NCBI RefSeq assembly: GCF_021491915.1
Contig: NZ_CP090836.1
Location: forward strand, 1 to 64,000
Direction: 5' to 3'
DNA: 64,000 nucleotides
Origin: Paracoccus everestensis
GTDB taxonomy: Bacteria; Pseudomonadota; Alphaproteobacteria; Rhodobacterales; Rhodobacteraceae
Shown here piece by piece: positions 56,142 to 64,000 of the stretch. The notes beneath the pieces are model-generated. The model was given only the letters and a program-made list of their open reading frames with translations, did not search any database and was not told the origin of the DNA. A program made the translations under genes and the position numbers. The first letter of the stretch is position 1, and each line of letters starts with the position of its first letter.

Positions 56142-56760
56142 GCGCCAGCAAGGCGGCTTCGGTCCGGTTGCGCAGATGCAGCTTTTGCAGGATCTGGGTC
56201 ATGTGGTGCTTGACGGTCCGTTCCTGCACATCCAGCAGGCGGGCGACCTCCTTGTTGGCCAGGCCCGAGGATACGAGGCGCAGGATCTCCTCCTCGCGCG
56301 CGGTCAGCGAGGCCAAGGGATCGGGTTCGCCGGGTTGCGCCCTGCCCATCCGGGTCAGCAACCGCGCGGCCAAGGCCGGGGCGACATGGCTTTCCCCCGC
56401 CATCAGCCGTTCCAGGATCGTGACCAGTTCGGCGCCGCCGATGCCCTTCAGAAGATAACCCCGCGCGCCGCCTTCCAGGGCCGCGAATACGGCGTCGCTG
56501 TCCTCGGACACGGTCAGCATCACTGCCACCGGGGCCGGGTCCATCCGCATGATCCGCTCCAATGCCCATAATCCGCCCTGCGGCATCGACAGATCCAGCA
56601 GAACCATGTCCGGGGCCAGCCGCCTCGCCTGGTCAACCGCCTCGGCGCCCGAGGCTGCCGTGCCCGCCACCTGGAAATGGCCGCTTTCCCCCAAGGTCCG
56701 TGCGACCCCTTCGCGAAACAGCGGATGGTCGTCCGCCACCAGAACGCGGTGCATGGTCAT
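56119..56760 (-). CDS. NarL/FixJ-type response regulator
   Basis: A 213-residue regulator. The receiver domain has the acidic pocket VADDHPLFREG and the phosphorylation site DMVLLDLSMPQGG, with the conserved Lys in GYLLKGIGGAEL. The C-terminal LuxR-type helix-turn-helix is LTAREEEILRLVSSGLANKEVARLLDV. The ATG at 56760 overlaps the sensor-kinase stop. It pairs with the kinase upstream. The architecture resembles the FlhR regulator of formaldehyde oxidation in Paracoccus, but other roles are possible. Confidence 0.85.
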   Translation of the reverse strand: MTMHRVLVADDHPLFREGVARTLGESGHFQVAGTAASGAEAVDQARRLAPDMVLLDLSMPQGGLWALERIMRMDPAPVAVMLTVSEDSDAVFAALEGGARGYLLKGIGGAELVTILERLMAGESHVAPALAARLLTRMGRAQPGEPDPLASLTAREEEILRLVSSGLANKEVARLLDVQERTVKHHMTQILQKLHLRNRTEAALLAQKRWGDG

Positions 56761-58121
56761 GGCGTCACCTCCATCCACAATTCGGTATGCCCGTCCTTGC
56801 GGTCAAGTCCGAACCGCCCGCCCAAGGCCTCGACCCGGTCCCGCAGGCCGCCAAGGCCAAGGCCTGGCACGCTGCCCTCTGCCAGGCCCGGGCCGTCGTC
56901 GCGCACCGTCAGCCGCAAACCCGCCGAACAGATCAGAACGACCCATTGGTTCGACCCGGCGGCATGGCGACTGGCATTGTTAAGCCCTTCCTGGACAAAG
57001 CGGAACAGGCATATTCGCAGGGCGGGCGTCAACGGCATCGGGCAATCGTCGTCGATCTTTAAGGAAACCGGCTGGCCGGACCGGGCCTGATGGGACTGGG
57101 CTGCCAGGCGGATGATCTGCTGCGCGGGAAGATCGGCGACCTCGGGCAGAACCAGCCCGCGCGAGATTGCCCGGATTTCCGTCATGGCCTGGCCCAGGGC
57201 GTCGCACAGGCTGGTCAGTTCCTCGGGCGGATGATTCATCGCCTGCCCCAGAGCATCGACGCGCAGGCTGGCATAGGCCAGATACTGCGCCGGGCCGTCA
57301 TGCAGATCCGCCCCGATGCGGCGCAGCGCGCCTTCGGCGGACATGGCGGCGCGGCCCGCTGCCTGCTGGACGCGCAGGCGCAGGGCCTGGTTGCGATCGG
57401 ACAGATCGCGCAGTTCGGCCAGACGGCGGTCCAGGTCGCGACGCTGCGCCTCAATGGTGCGGCTGCCCCCATAGACGATGGCATAAAGCAGCGAACCAAG
57501 CGCCAGCCCGATGCCCCCCACCGCCCCAAGCGCCATGTTGCGCGAGGCTGTCAGGTCGGCCTTCAGCTTGGGATCGGCCACGTAGACCTCGGCCACGGCG
57601 ATGATCTCTCCGGTCCAGTCGGCGCGGATGGGGCTGTAGATTTCCAGCAAGGGCACGCCCAGGGCGTGTTCGGCCCTGTCTTCTTCCTCGGCCTCGTCCT
57701 CGAAGGTGGCAGCGATGCGGCCCGCCCAGGCCTGCTGCAATTCGGCCGAGGGGGGAAAGGTCCGGCCGATCAGGTCAGGGTCCGAAGCCTCGATCACGAT
57801 GCCGCCGGGGCGCCAGATCTTGTAGGACAGGATGCGGTCGCCCATCGGGGTCGCAGGCAGAACCTCCTCCAGGGCGCGACGCATCGCGGGCGAGGGGGTG
57901 TCATTGCCGACATAGCTTTCGACCAGGGGATGCAGAAAGCTGTCCATGTACAGCGCGGCGGCTGTGGCGGTGTTGCGGACCACGATCTGCTGGATCCGCT
58001 GCGCCACAAGACTGCCCACCAGAAGTGCGAAGACCAACAACACCAGCCCGCCCGCCAAGCCAAAGCGGGTGGCCAGCGACGCCCTGTTCCATGACCTGCA
58101 AAGCCGTTCCAACCGTAACAT
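56757..58121 (-). CDS. Membrane sensor histidine kinase (HisKA_3 type)
   Basis: A 454-residue kinase. Transmembrane segments lie near residues 15-45 (FGLAGGLVLLVFALLVGSLVA) and about 200-220 (LGAVGGIGLALGSLLYAIVYG), enclosing a periplasmic sensor domain of about 150 residues. The cytoplasmic part has a coiled coil, the phosphorylated His in RIGADLHDGPAQYLAYASLR, and the ATP-binding block LTVRDDGPGLAEG. It forms a two-component pair with the NarL-type regulator. It may sense a C1 compound (FlhS-like) or another periplasmic signal; the sequence alone does not say. Confidence 0.85.
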   Translation of the reverse strand: MLRLERLCRSWNRASLATRFGLAGGLVLLVFALLVGSLVAQRIQQIVVRNTATAAALYMDSFLHPLVESYVGNDTPSPAMRRALEEVLPATPMGDRILSYKIWRPGGIVIEASDPDLIGRTFPPSAELQQAWAGRIAATFEDEAEEEDRAEHALGVPLLEIYSPIRADWTGEIIAVAEVYVADPKLKADLTASRNMALGAVGGIGLALGSLLYAIVYGGSRTIEAQRRDLDRRLAELRDLSDRNQALRLRVQQAAGRAAMSAEGALRRIGADLHDGPAQYLAYASLRVDALGQAMNHPPEELTSLCDALGQAMTEIRAISRGLVLPEVADLPAQQIIRLAAQSHQARSGQPVSLKIDDDCPMPLTPALRICLFRFVQEGLNNASRHAAGSNQWVVLICSAGLRLTVRDDGPGLAEGSVPGLGLGGLRDRVEALGGRFGLDRKDGHTELWMEVTP

Positions 58122-58332
58122 GACGCATGATCCCCCCAATGCCTTCGGGTTGATACTGGACTGAAGTCCGGCCCTCACAGGCCGGGATCACCACCGGCGT
58201 TGTCCTTGCCATCCGTTCTCAATCCGGCTCCTGCTGACCCAAGCGGGAAACCTTGTCGCCCTTGGCACTGGCAGGGGGGTCTGAACGAACCCCGGGCCAG
58301 CCGCGCTTGTCATATCTGGCGGGCCTGTCGCC

Positions 58333-59577
58333 TCATGCCGCCTTGGCCAGGATCGAGCCCAGCGCCTCGGTCAGCCGGTCCACCTGTTCCACCGTGTTGT
58401 AATGCACCATCGAGACGCGCAAAACGCCGCCTGCGTGATCCTGGCCCAGATGCTCGACCAGGCGGCGGGAATGGAAATCGCCAAAGCGCATGGCGATGCC
58501 GTGGCCGTCCATGGCGCGGACGAGGTTGCCGGAATCCACGGAGTCGAACTTGAACGCGATGGTGGGCACGCGGGTGCTGTCGCGGTTCGTTCCCTCACCA
58601 ACGATGCGGCAATCGTTGCGGCCCCCCAGCCAGGACAGCAGCCGGTCGGTCAGCAGATCCTCGTGCGCGGTGATGCGGTCATAGGCGGCGGCAACCAAGG
58701 CGCGGCGGTCGCCGGTGGCGCCATGGTGGCGCGCAAGGCCGGTCAGGTAATCCACGATCCCGTCGGTGCTATAGGCGGATTCATAGCTGGGGTTGCCCGG
58801 TTCCAGCTTTCCGGGGACTTTGTCCTTGCCATAGAAATAATGGTAAAGCCCGTCCAGGTCGGCCAGCAGGTCGTATTTGCCGTACATCAGCGCGCCATGC
58901 GGGCCGTAGGCCTTGTAAAGGCTGAAGACATAGTAATCGACATCCCAAGCCCGCACGTCGATCAGCCGGTGGGGGGCGTATGCCACCGCATCCACGCAGA
59001 TCAGCGCGCCATGGTCATGCACGAAACGGGCAAAATCCGCGACGGGATGCACCTTGCCCAGGATGTTGGACACATGGGTCACGCAAACCAGGCGCGTGCG
59101 GTCGGTCATCAGGGGGGCCAGATCCGACAGCTGCAAATCCTGTGTCTGCGGGTTCAGGGGCCAGACCTTCACCGTCACGCCGAAATCGGCCAGCCGCATC
59201 CAGGGACCGATATTGCTTTCATGATCGGCCATGGTCACGATCACCTCGTCGCCGGGGCGGAACTGGCTGCGCATCGCGGTTGCCAGGTTCTGCAACAGCA
59301 CCGTGGTCGAGGGACCGAAGACGATCTCCTCGGGGCGGGCGGCGTTGACCAGCGTCTGGGCCGCCCTGCGGCCCAGCATCAGCGCCTCGGCCGCAGCTTG
59401 GGACACGGCATAGCTGCCGCCGATCTGGACGTTGCGATGTGTCAGGAATTCGACCACCCGGTCCAGCGCAGGCTGGCAGATCTGCGACCCGCCCGCATTG
59501 TCGAAGAACACCCAGTCGTTCGTCAGGCCGGGAAACCGGGACTGCACATGGGCCATGTCGAGAGCTGTCATTGTCAT
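58333..59577 (-). CDS. Cysteine desulfurase-like class V aminotransferase-fold protein
   Basis: A 414-residue PLP enzyme. The N-terminal block is VFFDNAGGSQICQPALDRV, the cofactor-pocket sequence is VTMADHESNIGPW, and the Schiff-base Lys is in YVFSLYKAYGPHGALMYG. It matches the cysteine desulfurase-like group (TIGR01976 type) whose activity is poorly known. No IscU/SufU-type partner is near. It closes an operon with an amino-acid ABC importer, so a catabolic lyase or transaminase role on the imported compound is likelier than iron-sulfur assembly. Confidence 0.83.
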   Translation of the reverse strand: MTMTALDMAHVQSRFPGLTNDWVFFDNAGGSQICQPALDRVVEFLTHRNVQIGGSYAVSQAAAEALMLGRRAAQTLVNAARPEEIVFGPSTTVLLQNLATAMRSQFRPGDEVIVTMADHESNIGPWMRLADFGVTVKVWPLNPQTQDLQLSDLAPLMTDRTRLVCVTHVSNILGKVHPVADFARFVHDHGALICVDAVAYAPHRLIDVRAWDVDYYVFSLYKAYGPHGALMYGKYDLLADLDGLYHYFYGKDKVPGKLEPGNPSYESAYSTDGIVDYLTGLARHHGATGDRRALVAAAYDRITAHEDLLTDRLLSWLGGRNDCRIVGEGTNRDSTRVPTIAFKFDSVDSGNLVRAMDGHGIAMRFGDFHSRRLVEHLGQDHAGGVLRVSMVHYNTVEQVDRLTEALGSILAKAA

Positions 59578-59583
59578 CTGCTT

Positions 59584-60321
59584 TCAGTGGTTCAGTACGG
59601 CGCCCAGGAAATTCCGGGTGCGCGGGTGGGCGGGATTAGCCAGCACCTGCGCGGGCGGGCCTTGTTCGACAATCTGGCCCGCGTCCATGAAGATCACGCG
59701 GTCGGCGACCTGGGACGCGAAGCCCATCTCGTGCGTGACGACGATCATGGTCACGCCCGTGCGCGCCAGGTCGCGCATCACGTCCAGAACCTCGCCCACC
59801 ATCTCGGGGTCAAGGGCACTGGTCGGTTCGTCGAACAGCATCACCTGCGGGTCCATGGCAAGGGCGCGGGCAATCGCCACGCGCTGCTGCTGCCCGCCCG
59901 ACAGGTGTTCGGGATACTTATCGGCCTGGTTGGCGATGCCCACGCGTGCCAGCAGCTCGTCGGCCCGTTGCGCGGCATCGGTGCGCGACGCCCCGCGCAC
60001 CTTGCGGGGGGCCAGCATGACGTTTTCGCGCACCGTCAGGTGCGGGAACAGGTTGAAGGACTGGAACACCATGCCAACCTCGGCCCGGACACGCGCCAAG
60101 GCGCGGCCGGTGGCAACGGGGATTCCGTCCACACGGATCTCGCTTTCGGGCGAAAAGCTTTCCAGCCGGTTGATGCAGCGGATCAGGGTGGACTTGCCTG
60201 ACCCCGATGGGCCGATGATGCAGACCACCTCTCCCTTGGCGACATCCAGGTCGATGCCCCGCAGCGCCTCGAAGCTGCCATAGGACTTGCGAAGGTTTCG
60301 GATGCTGACAAAGCCCGTCAT
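59584..60321 (-). CDS. Amino acid ABC transporter ATP-binding protein
   Basis: A 245-residue ATPase of the polar amino-acid uptake family. Walker A is [18 protein letters not shown], the signature is [17 protein letters not shown], and Walker B is [18 protein letters not shown]. It starts at 60321, one base after the permease stop. The substrate is unknown. It belongs with the permease, binding protein and the PLP enzyme. Confidence 0.93.
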   Translation of the reverse strand: MTGFVSIRNLRKSYGSFEALRGIDLDVAKGEVVCIIGPSGSGKSTLIRCINRLESFSPESEIRVDGIPVATGRALARVRAEVGMVFQSFNLFPHLTVRENVMLAPRKVRGASRTDAAQRADELLARVGIANQADKYPEHLSGGQQQRVAIARALAMDPQVMLFDEPTSALDPEMVGEVLDVMRDLARTGVTMIVVTHEMGFASQVADRVIFMDAGQIVEQGPPAQVLANPAHPRTRNFLGAVLNH

Positions 60322-60322
60322 C

Positions 60323-60994
60323 TCAGCGCCTCCTGGCTGCAAAGCGGCGTTCCATCCGCGACACGGCGGCGACCAGCGGCCACAGGAAAGCCACATAGAT
60401 CACGGCCGCGACGATCAAGGGCGTGGGGTTGGCGGCCAGGGCCTGCGCCTGCGTCGCCTGCTTCAGCAGGTCGGGCATCGCCACAACGGAAGCCAGCGCC
60501 GTGTCCTTGACCACGTTGATCGAATTGTTGGTCAAGGGCGGGATGACGATCTTGACCGCCTGCGGCAGGATCACCTCTTTCATCGTCTGCGGCCCGCTGA
60601 GGCCCAAGGCGGCGGACGCCTCGAACTGGCCTTTTGGGATGGCCTCGATCCCCGCGCGAAAGATCTCGGCCGTGTAGGCGCCCGATACCAGGGTCAGAGC
60701 GGTCATTGCCGACACGAAGGGCGACAAGCGCAGGCCGACGAATGGCAGGGCGTAATACACGATGATCAGCAGCACCAGCAGGGGAATGGACCGGAACACG
60801 TCGATATAGACCCGCGTCAGCAGGCGCAGGGGCGCGGCCGCGTAAAGCCGTGTCATCGCAAGGGCCAGCCCCAGGGCCAATCCCGCGACGATGCTGGCCG
60901 CGCCCAGTTGGAGCGTGATCCACAGCCCCTGCATCAGCATGGGCAGGCTGCGCCGCATGATCTCGGCGTTCAGGAAGGTGTCGAATATATCCAT
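60323..60994 (-). CDS. Amino acid ABC transporter permease
   Basis: A 223-residue permease with the EAA-like loop [23 protein letters not shown] and several hydrophobic segments. Only one permease gene is present, so a homodimeric channel is expected, unlike the two-permease system at 49997-51328. A hairpin separates it from the binding-protein gene. Confidence 0.92.
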   Translation of the reverse strand: MDIFDTFLNAEIMRRSLPMLMQGLWITLQLGAASIVAGLALGLALAMTRLYAAAPLRLLTRVYIDVFRSIPLLVLLIIVYYALPFVGLRLSPFVSAMTALTLVSGAYTAEIFRAGIEAIPKGQFEASAALGLSGPQTMKEVILPQAVKIVIPPLTNNSINVVKDTALASVVAMPDLLKQATQAQALAANPTPLIVAAVIYVAFLWPLVAAVSRMERRFAARRR

Positions 60995-61021
60995 GGCCGT
61001 CCTTTGCCGGTGGATCGCAGA

Positions 61022-61049
61022 ACCGGACCAGGGGCGTCCCCGGCCCGGT
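61022..61049 (-). other. Compound stem-loop between binding-protein and permease genes
   Basis: ACCGG (61022-61026) and CCGGT (61045-61049) enclose GGGG-CGT-CCCC, giving a nested hairpin in the 60-base gap. It resembles the SBP-permease hairpin at 51355-51387 in position, and may likewise favour the binding protein. Confidence 0.5.
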
Positions 61050-61054
61050 CCCGA

Positions 61055-61849
61055 TCAGTTCAGCCTGGGCATCGGCAGGACGGTCACGGTCGACGATCCG
61101 GCGTCAGGCGCCACGCCGAACCATTTTTCGTGCAACTGGGCCATCACCCCCTCGGTCTTGAGGTCGTCCAGCACCGCGTTCACCTGCGTTGCCAGCTCGG
61201 CATCCTTGGCGAACATCATCGAGTATTTCTCGCCGGTCTCGATCCGCGCCACGACCTTCAGTTCCGGCTTGTCCTTGACGTAATACAGCAACGCCGGAAT
61301 GTCCGAGATATAGCCGTCGATGCGTCCTGCGTTCAGGTCCAGCATGGCGGGGGCAAGGCCTTCATAGCGGCGGATTTCGGCAAAGCCATAGGCGGCCTGC
61401 TGGTCGCTGGCCCACATATCGCCGGTCGATCCGGTATCGACGCCGACCACCTTGCCCTTCAATTCCTCAAGAGAGGCGGGACCGCCTTCGGCAACCGTCA
61501 GCGACTGGTCACTGTCATAATAAGGCTGGGCGAAGCTGACCGACTTCAGCCGCTCGTCCGTGATGGTGATGGACGAGGTGGCAATGTCGATCCGCCCCGA
61601 TTGCACGGCGGAAAACAGGCCGTTGAAGGGGATGTTTACCGTCTCGACCTCGGCCCCCAGACGTTCGGCGACGGCAGCGACCAAATCGATCTCGAACCCC
61701 ACGAACTGACCGGTTTCGTCCTGGAACTCCCATGGCACGTTGCCGATGTTTGCCCCGACCGTCAGCTTGTCCTGCGCGGCAGCGGACCATGCCGTCCCGG
61801 CCAGCACCGCCAAGGCCAAGCCAAGGCGTCGCATTCCACTTTTTCCCAT
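61055..61849 (-). CDS. Amino acid ABC transporter substrate-binding protein
   Basis: A 264-residue family-3 binding protein with a signal peptide (MRRLGLALAVLAGTAWSAAAQ). The first strand region is KLTVGANIGNVPWEFQDETGQFVGFEIDLVAAVAERLG, and the middle contains GRIDIATSSITITDERLKSVSFAQPYY. The ligand is not inferable. It is the first gene of the second uptake operon. The start is set at 61849; the frame allows 29 further residues, but those lie in the operator region. Confidence 0.9.
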   Translation of the reverse strand: MGKSGMRRLGLALAVLAGTAWSAAAQDKLTVGANIGNVPWEFQDETGQFVGFEIDLVAAVAERLGAEVETVNIPFNGLFSAVQSGRIDIATSSITITDERLKSVSFAQPYYDSDQSLTVAEGGPASLEELKGKVVGVDTGSTGDMWASDQQAAYGFAEIRRYEGLAPAMLDLNAGRIDGYISDIPALLYYVKDKPELKVVARIETGEKYSMMFAKDAELATQVNAVLDDLKTEGVMAQLHEKWFGVAPDAGSSTVTVLPMPRLN

Positions 61850-61873
61850 GATACATCCCCGTTGTCTTGTTTT

Positions 61874-61902
61874 TGGTTTGACCGGCCAAACCGGTCTGAC
61901 CA
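61874..61902. promoter_or_regulatory. Candidate tandem FadR-type operator
   Basis: GGTTTGACC (61875-61883) and GGTCTGACC (61893-61901) are near-identical copies 18 bases apart, each a GGT-N3-ACC dyad. Together they form a larger imperfect palindrome in which TGGT and GACCGG on the left mirror CCGGTC and ACCA on the right. It lies in the divergent region between the uptake operon and the GntR gene at 61980, where a FadR-type regulator is expected to bind. Confidence 0.65.
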
Positions 61903-61979
61903 GTATTGAGGCATGGGAACCTGTTCTTTGCAACATCTATGTTTGCGGAAAGCAGAGGCGGTAGTCAGGGGGTGGCACG

Positions 61980-62675
61980 ATGAGCAGGCTGATTTGGGAC
62001 AAGGGGCCGGTCGCACAAACCATCGCGCGCCGTTTGCAGGACATGATCAGGTCGGGGGAATTGCGTCCGGGCCAGAAGCTGCCGTCGCAACGCATCCTGG
62101 CGGAACAGTTGAACGTGTCCCGACCGTCGCTGCGCGAGGCCCTGCTGACGCTGGAAACCCTGGGCTTGGTCCAGACCCTGCCCGCGCGGGGCAGCTTTGT
62201 GACCGATCCTGCCTCGCGCCCCGCATCGCTGCCCTGGCGGTACGACAATGCCCATGATTTGCGCGACGTGTTCCAGACGCGTGTCCTGATCGAGGCCGAA
62301 CTGTGCCGCCTGGCAGCTACCGCCATGACGCCCCCCCTGCTGGAAGGCCTGAAGAACGCCGCCCAGGCCTTCGAGGATGCCTGGCAGTCCGGCGACCTGG
62401 TGGCCCATGTCGAGGCCGATCTGGCGCTTCACCTGGGCATCGCGATGGCTTGCCCCAACCGGATGCTGACCGACCTGTATCGCACGGTTCAGCAACTGCT
62501 GACGGAAACGCAGCGCCAGCCCATTCCGAACACCGACCCGGACCGAATGCGCCAATCGATTGCCGAGCATTGGCGGATCCTTGACGCCCTGGAACGGGGC
62601 AACGGCAAGGCGGCAGGAAAAAGAATGCGCCTCCATGTGCAGAACACTGCCGGATCCGCCGGGGTAAAGCTGTGA
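61980..62675 (+). CDS. GntR family regulator, FCD (FadR) type
   Basis: A 231-residue regulator with an N-terminal winged helix (IARRLQDMIRSGELRPGQKLPSQRILAEQLNVSRPSLREALLTLETLGLV) and an FCD ligand domain (about residues 90-225, with HVEADLALHLGIAMA and IAEHWRILDALERGN). It is divergent from the ABC operon at 59584-61849, beside the candidate tandem operator. It probably controls that operon in response to the imported compound. AGGGGG upstream supports the start. Confidence 0.88.
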   Translation: MSRLIWDKGPVAQTIARRLQDMIRSGELRPGQKLPSQRILAEQLNVSRPSLREALLTLETLGLVQTLPARGSFVTDPASRPASLPWRYDNAHDLRDVFQTRVLIEAELCRLAATAMTPPLLEGLKNAAQAFEDAWQSGDLVAHVEADLALHLGIAMACPNRMLTDLYRTVQQLLTETQRQPIPNTDPDRMRQSIAEHWRILDALERGNGKAAGKRMRLHVQNTAGSAGVKL

Positions 62676-62869
62676 TTTTGGCGGGCGATGGGTGCCGTGT
62701 CAGTTTACCGTCCGCCCGCATGATCGCGGCCGGGCGGCATGATGATCCCAGACATGACGGGAATCATGCCTCGTGCCGACAACAAGGCGGCGCGAGGCGA
62801 GGACAGCATGGTCAATGAAGCAATATCGTCAAAAGCCGGCAGGGTGCTTCACATGGAACCCGCTGCTTC

Positions 62870-64000
62870 TTAGGTCATCACTCGCGTCAACGCCGTGTCG
62901 ATTGCATCGGTGATCCGGTCGATGTCGTCCTTTGTGGCGATCAGCGCGGGCGACAGGCACAGCGTGTTGTTCAGGCCCGGCAAGCTGCGGTTGGTCGCGC
63001 CGATGATCACGCCCTGGCTCAGGCAATCGGCCACCACGGCCTGAACGCGGCGTTCGTCCAGCGGCTCCTTTGTGGTGCGGTCGGCGACCAGTTCGGCCCC
63101 GCAGAACAGCCCCTTGCCGCGCACGTCGCCGATCACCGGATGACGCTCTTGCAGCGCCCGCAGGTTGGCCAGCACCCGCTCTCCCATCGCCACGGTGTTT
63201 TCCAGCAGTCCCTCGTCCTCGATGATGCGCATATTTTCCAGCGCGGCCACCGGACCCGCCGTGCAGCCGCCAAAGGTCGAGATGTCGCGGAAATGGCTCA
63301 TCGTGTCCTCGGGGACGTCCTTGAACATCTCGAAGACGGCTTCCGTCGTCACTGTGCAACTGATCGCCGCATAGCCCGAGGCCACCCCCTTGGCCATGGT
63401 GACGAAGTCGGGCTGGATGCCGTAATGCTGGTATCCGAACCAGGTGCCGGTGCGGCCCAGGCCGCAGACCACCTCGTCGATGTGCAGAAGGATGTCGTAC
63501 TTGCGGCAGATCTCCTGGACCCGCGGCCAGTATCCCTCGGGCGGCACGATCACCCCGCCGCCCGCGGTGATCGGCTCCAGCACGATGGCGCCCACGGTGT
63601 CGGGGCCTTCGCGCAGGATCGCTTCCTCGATGGCGTCCGCCGCGCGCTGCCCATAGTTTTCCACATCCCACTGGGCACGGTATTCCAGGCAATGCGGCAC
63701 GCGGACGAAGCCGTCGGGATAGGGGCCGTATTGGGCGGCCCGCTGGTCCTGGCCGCTGGTCGCCAGCGTGCCGATGGTGGTGCCGTGATAATCGCGGTCA
63801 CGATACAGGATTTTCCACTTTCTGCCGCCATGCTGCCTGTGGGCGATCTGGCGGACCATCTTGTAGACCTTCTCGTTGGCCTCGGACCCGGAGTTCGAAT
63901 AATAGACCCGGCTCATCCCCGGCATCTTGGCGATCAGCCGTTCTGCAAACAGCGCCGCCGGGACGTTGCCCGCCGCCCCCGCATAATAGTTCAGCTTGAC
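62870..64000 (-). CDS. Class III (omega) aminotransferase, 5' end outside the window
   Basis: A partial PLP aminotransferase; the frame stays open to position 64000, where 377 codons are visible including the stop. It contains YYSNSGSEANEKVYKMVRQIAH (phosphate-binding), YRDRDYHGTTIGTLATSG, ILLHIDEVVCGLGRTG, and the Schiff-base Lys in FVTMAKGVASGYAA. The sequence is of the taurine/beta-alanine/polyamine omega-aminotransferase kind; the amine donor cannot be fixed. It is 3'-convergent with the GntR gene. Its neighbour beyond the edge is unknown. Confidence 0.87.
   Translation of the reverse strand, partial: VKLNYYAGAAGNVPAALFAERLIAKMPGMSRVYYSNSGSEANEKVYKMVRQIAHRQHGGRKWKILYRDRDYHGTTIGTLATSGQDQRAAQYGPYPDGFVRVPHCLEYRAQWDVENYGQRAADAIEEAILREGPDTVGAIVLEPITAGGGVIVPPEGYWPRVQEICRKYDILLHIDEVVCGLGRTGTWFGYQHYGIQPDFVTMAKGVASGYAAISCTVTTEAVFEMFKDVPEDTMSHFRDISTFGGCTAGPVAALENMRIIEDEGLLENTVAMGERVLANLRALQERHPVIGDVRGKGLFCGAELVADRTTKEPLDERRVQAVVADCLSQGVIIGATNRSLPGLNNTLCLSPALIATKDDIDRITDAIDTALTRVMT

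Noticed and set aside
58333..59577. Genuine IscS/SufS cysteine desulfurase
   Set aside because: The sequence belongs to the divergent desulfurase-like group and sits in an amino-acid importer operon with no iron-sulfur assembly genes.

Overview
The window looks like chromosomal DNA of a methylotrophic alphaproteobacterium of the Rhodobacteraceae, most likely Paracoccus or a close relative. The reasons are the high GC content, the dnaA-dnaN-recF-gyrB start, and a XoxF/c-type cytochrome/glutathione-formaldehyde gene set in the arrangement known from Paracoccus denitrificans. The genus is an inference from gene content; no search was possible.

Layout. 0.1-6.3 kb: replication genes dnaA, dnaN, recF, gyrB. 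6.5-23.6 kb: mostly housekeeping and repair genes. These are an outer-membrane barrel protein, the four-gene exonuclease-ligase-Lhr helicase-PdeM repair operon, an EamA exporter, HU, AMP nucleosidase, an epimerase-like protein, a UbiH-type hydroxylase, a radical-SAM/UdgX pair, LolA, an MFS transporter and an e(P4)-type phosphatase. 23.6-38.4 kb: a one-carbon region. It holds an ABC module tied to PQQ alcohol dehydrogenases (binding protein, beta-propeller, acidic protein, small periplasmic protein, ATPase, ABC-2 permease, secreted protein), a divergent mxaD-like/beta-propeller pair, then xoxF-cycB-xoxJ-rhodanese, and the formaldehyde genes gfa, flhA and fghA with a clpP paralogue and a GNAT gene between flhA and fghA. 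38.5-44 kb: hrcA-grpE, and the tightly packed rph-rdgB-ridA-hemW-DUF454-mpg run.

44-55.2 kb: a hydroxyproline catabolic island. A minus-strand operon encodes a polar amino-acid ABC importer, a D-amino-acid dehydrogenase, a Cys/Cys hydroxyproline 2-epimerase, a small tautomerase, an unusual Ser/Thr proline-racemase-family protein and aconitase X (cis-3-hydroxyproline dehydratase type). Opposite it lies a delta-1-pyrroline-2-carboxylate reductase-type gene, followed by a DapA-like deaminase and an FCD-GntR regulator. TTGT(C/A)(G/T)AC-type palindromes occur at three promoter regions of the island. The last enzyme of the 4-hydroxyproline route (alpha-ketoglutarate semialdehyde dehydrogenase) is not in the window.

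55.4-58.2 kb: a secreted Asp/Gly/Arg repeat protein and a NarL-type two-component system with the architecture of FlhSR-like C1 regulators. 58.3-64 kb: a second amino-acid or amine cluster, with a class V aminotransferase-fold protein, an ABC importer, a GntR regulator with a candidate tandem operator, and a class III aminotransferase cut by the window edge.

How the genes work together. XoxF carries the Asp-Tyr-Asp lanthanide signature and would oxidise methanol or other alcohols in the periplasm. Electrons would pass to the CycB cytochrome, with XoxJ and the MxaD-like protein assisting. Formaldehyde reaching the cytoplasm would be handled by Gfa, FlhA and FghA to give formate. No stretch longer than about 280 bases lacks a gene. 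No tRNA, rRNA, CRISPR array or insertion sequence was recognised.
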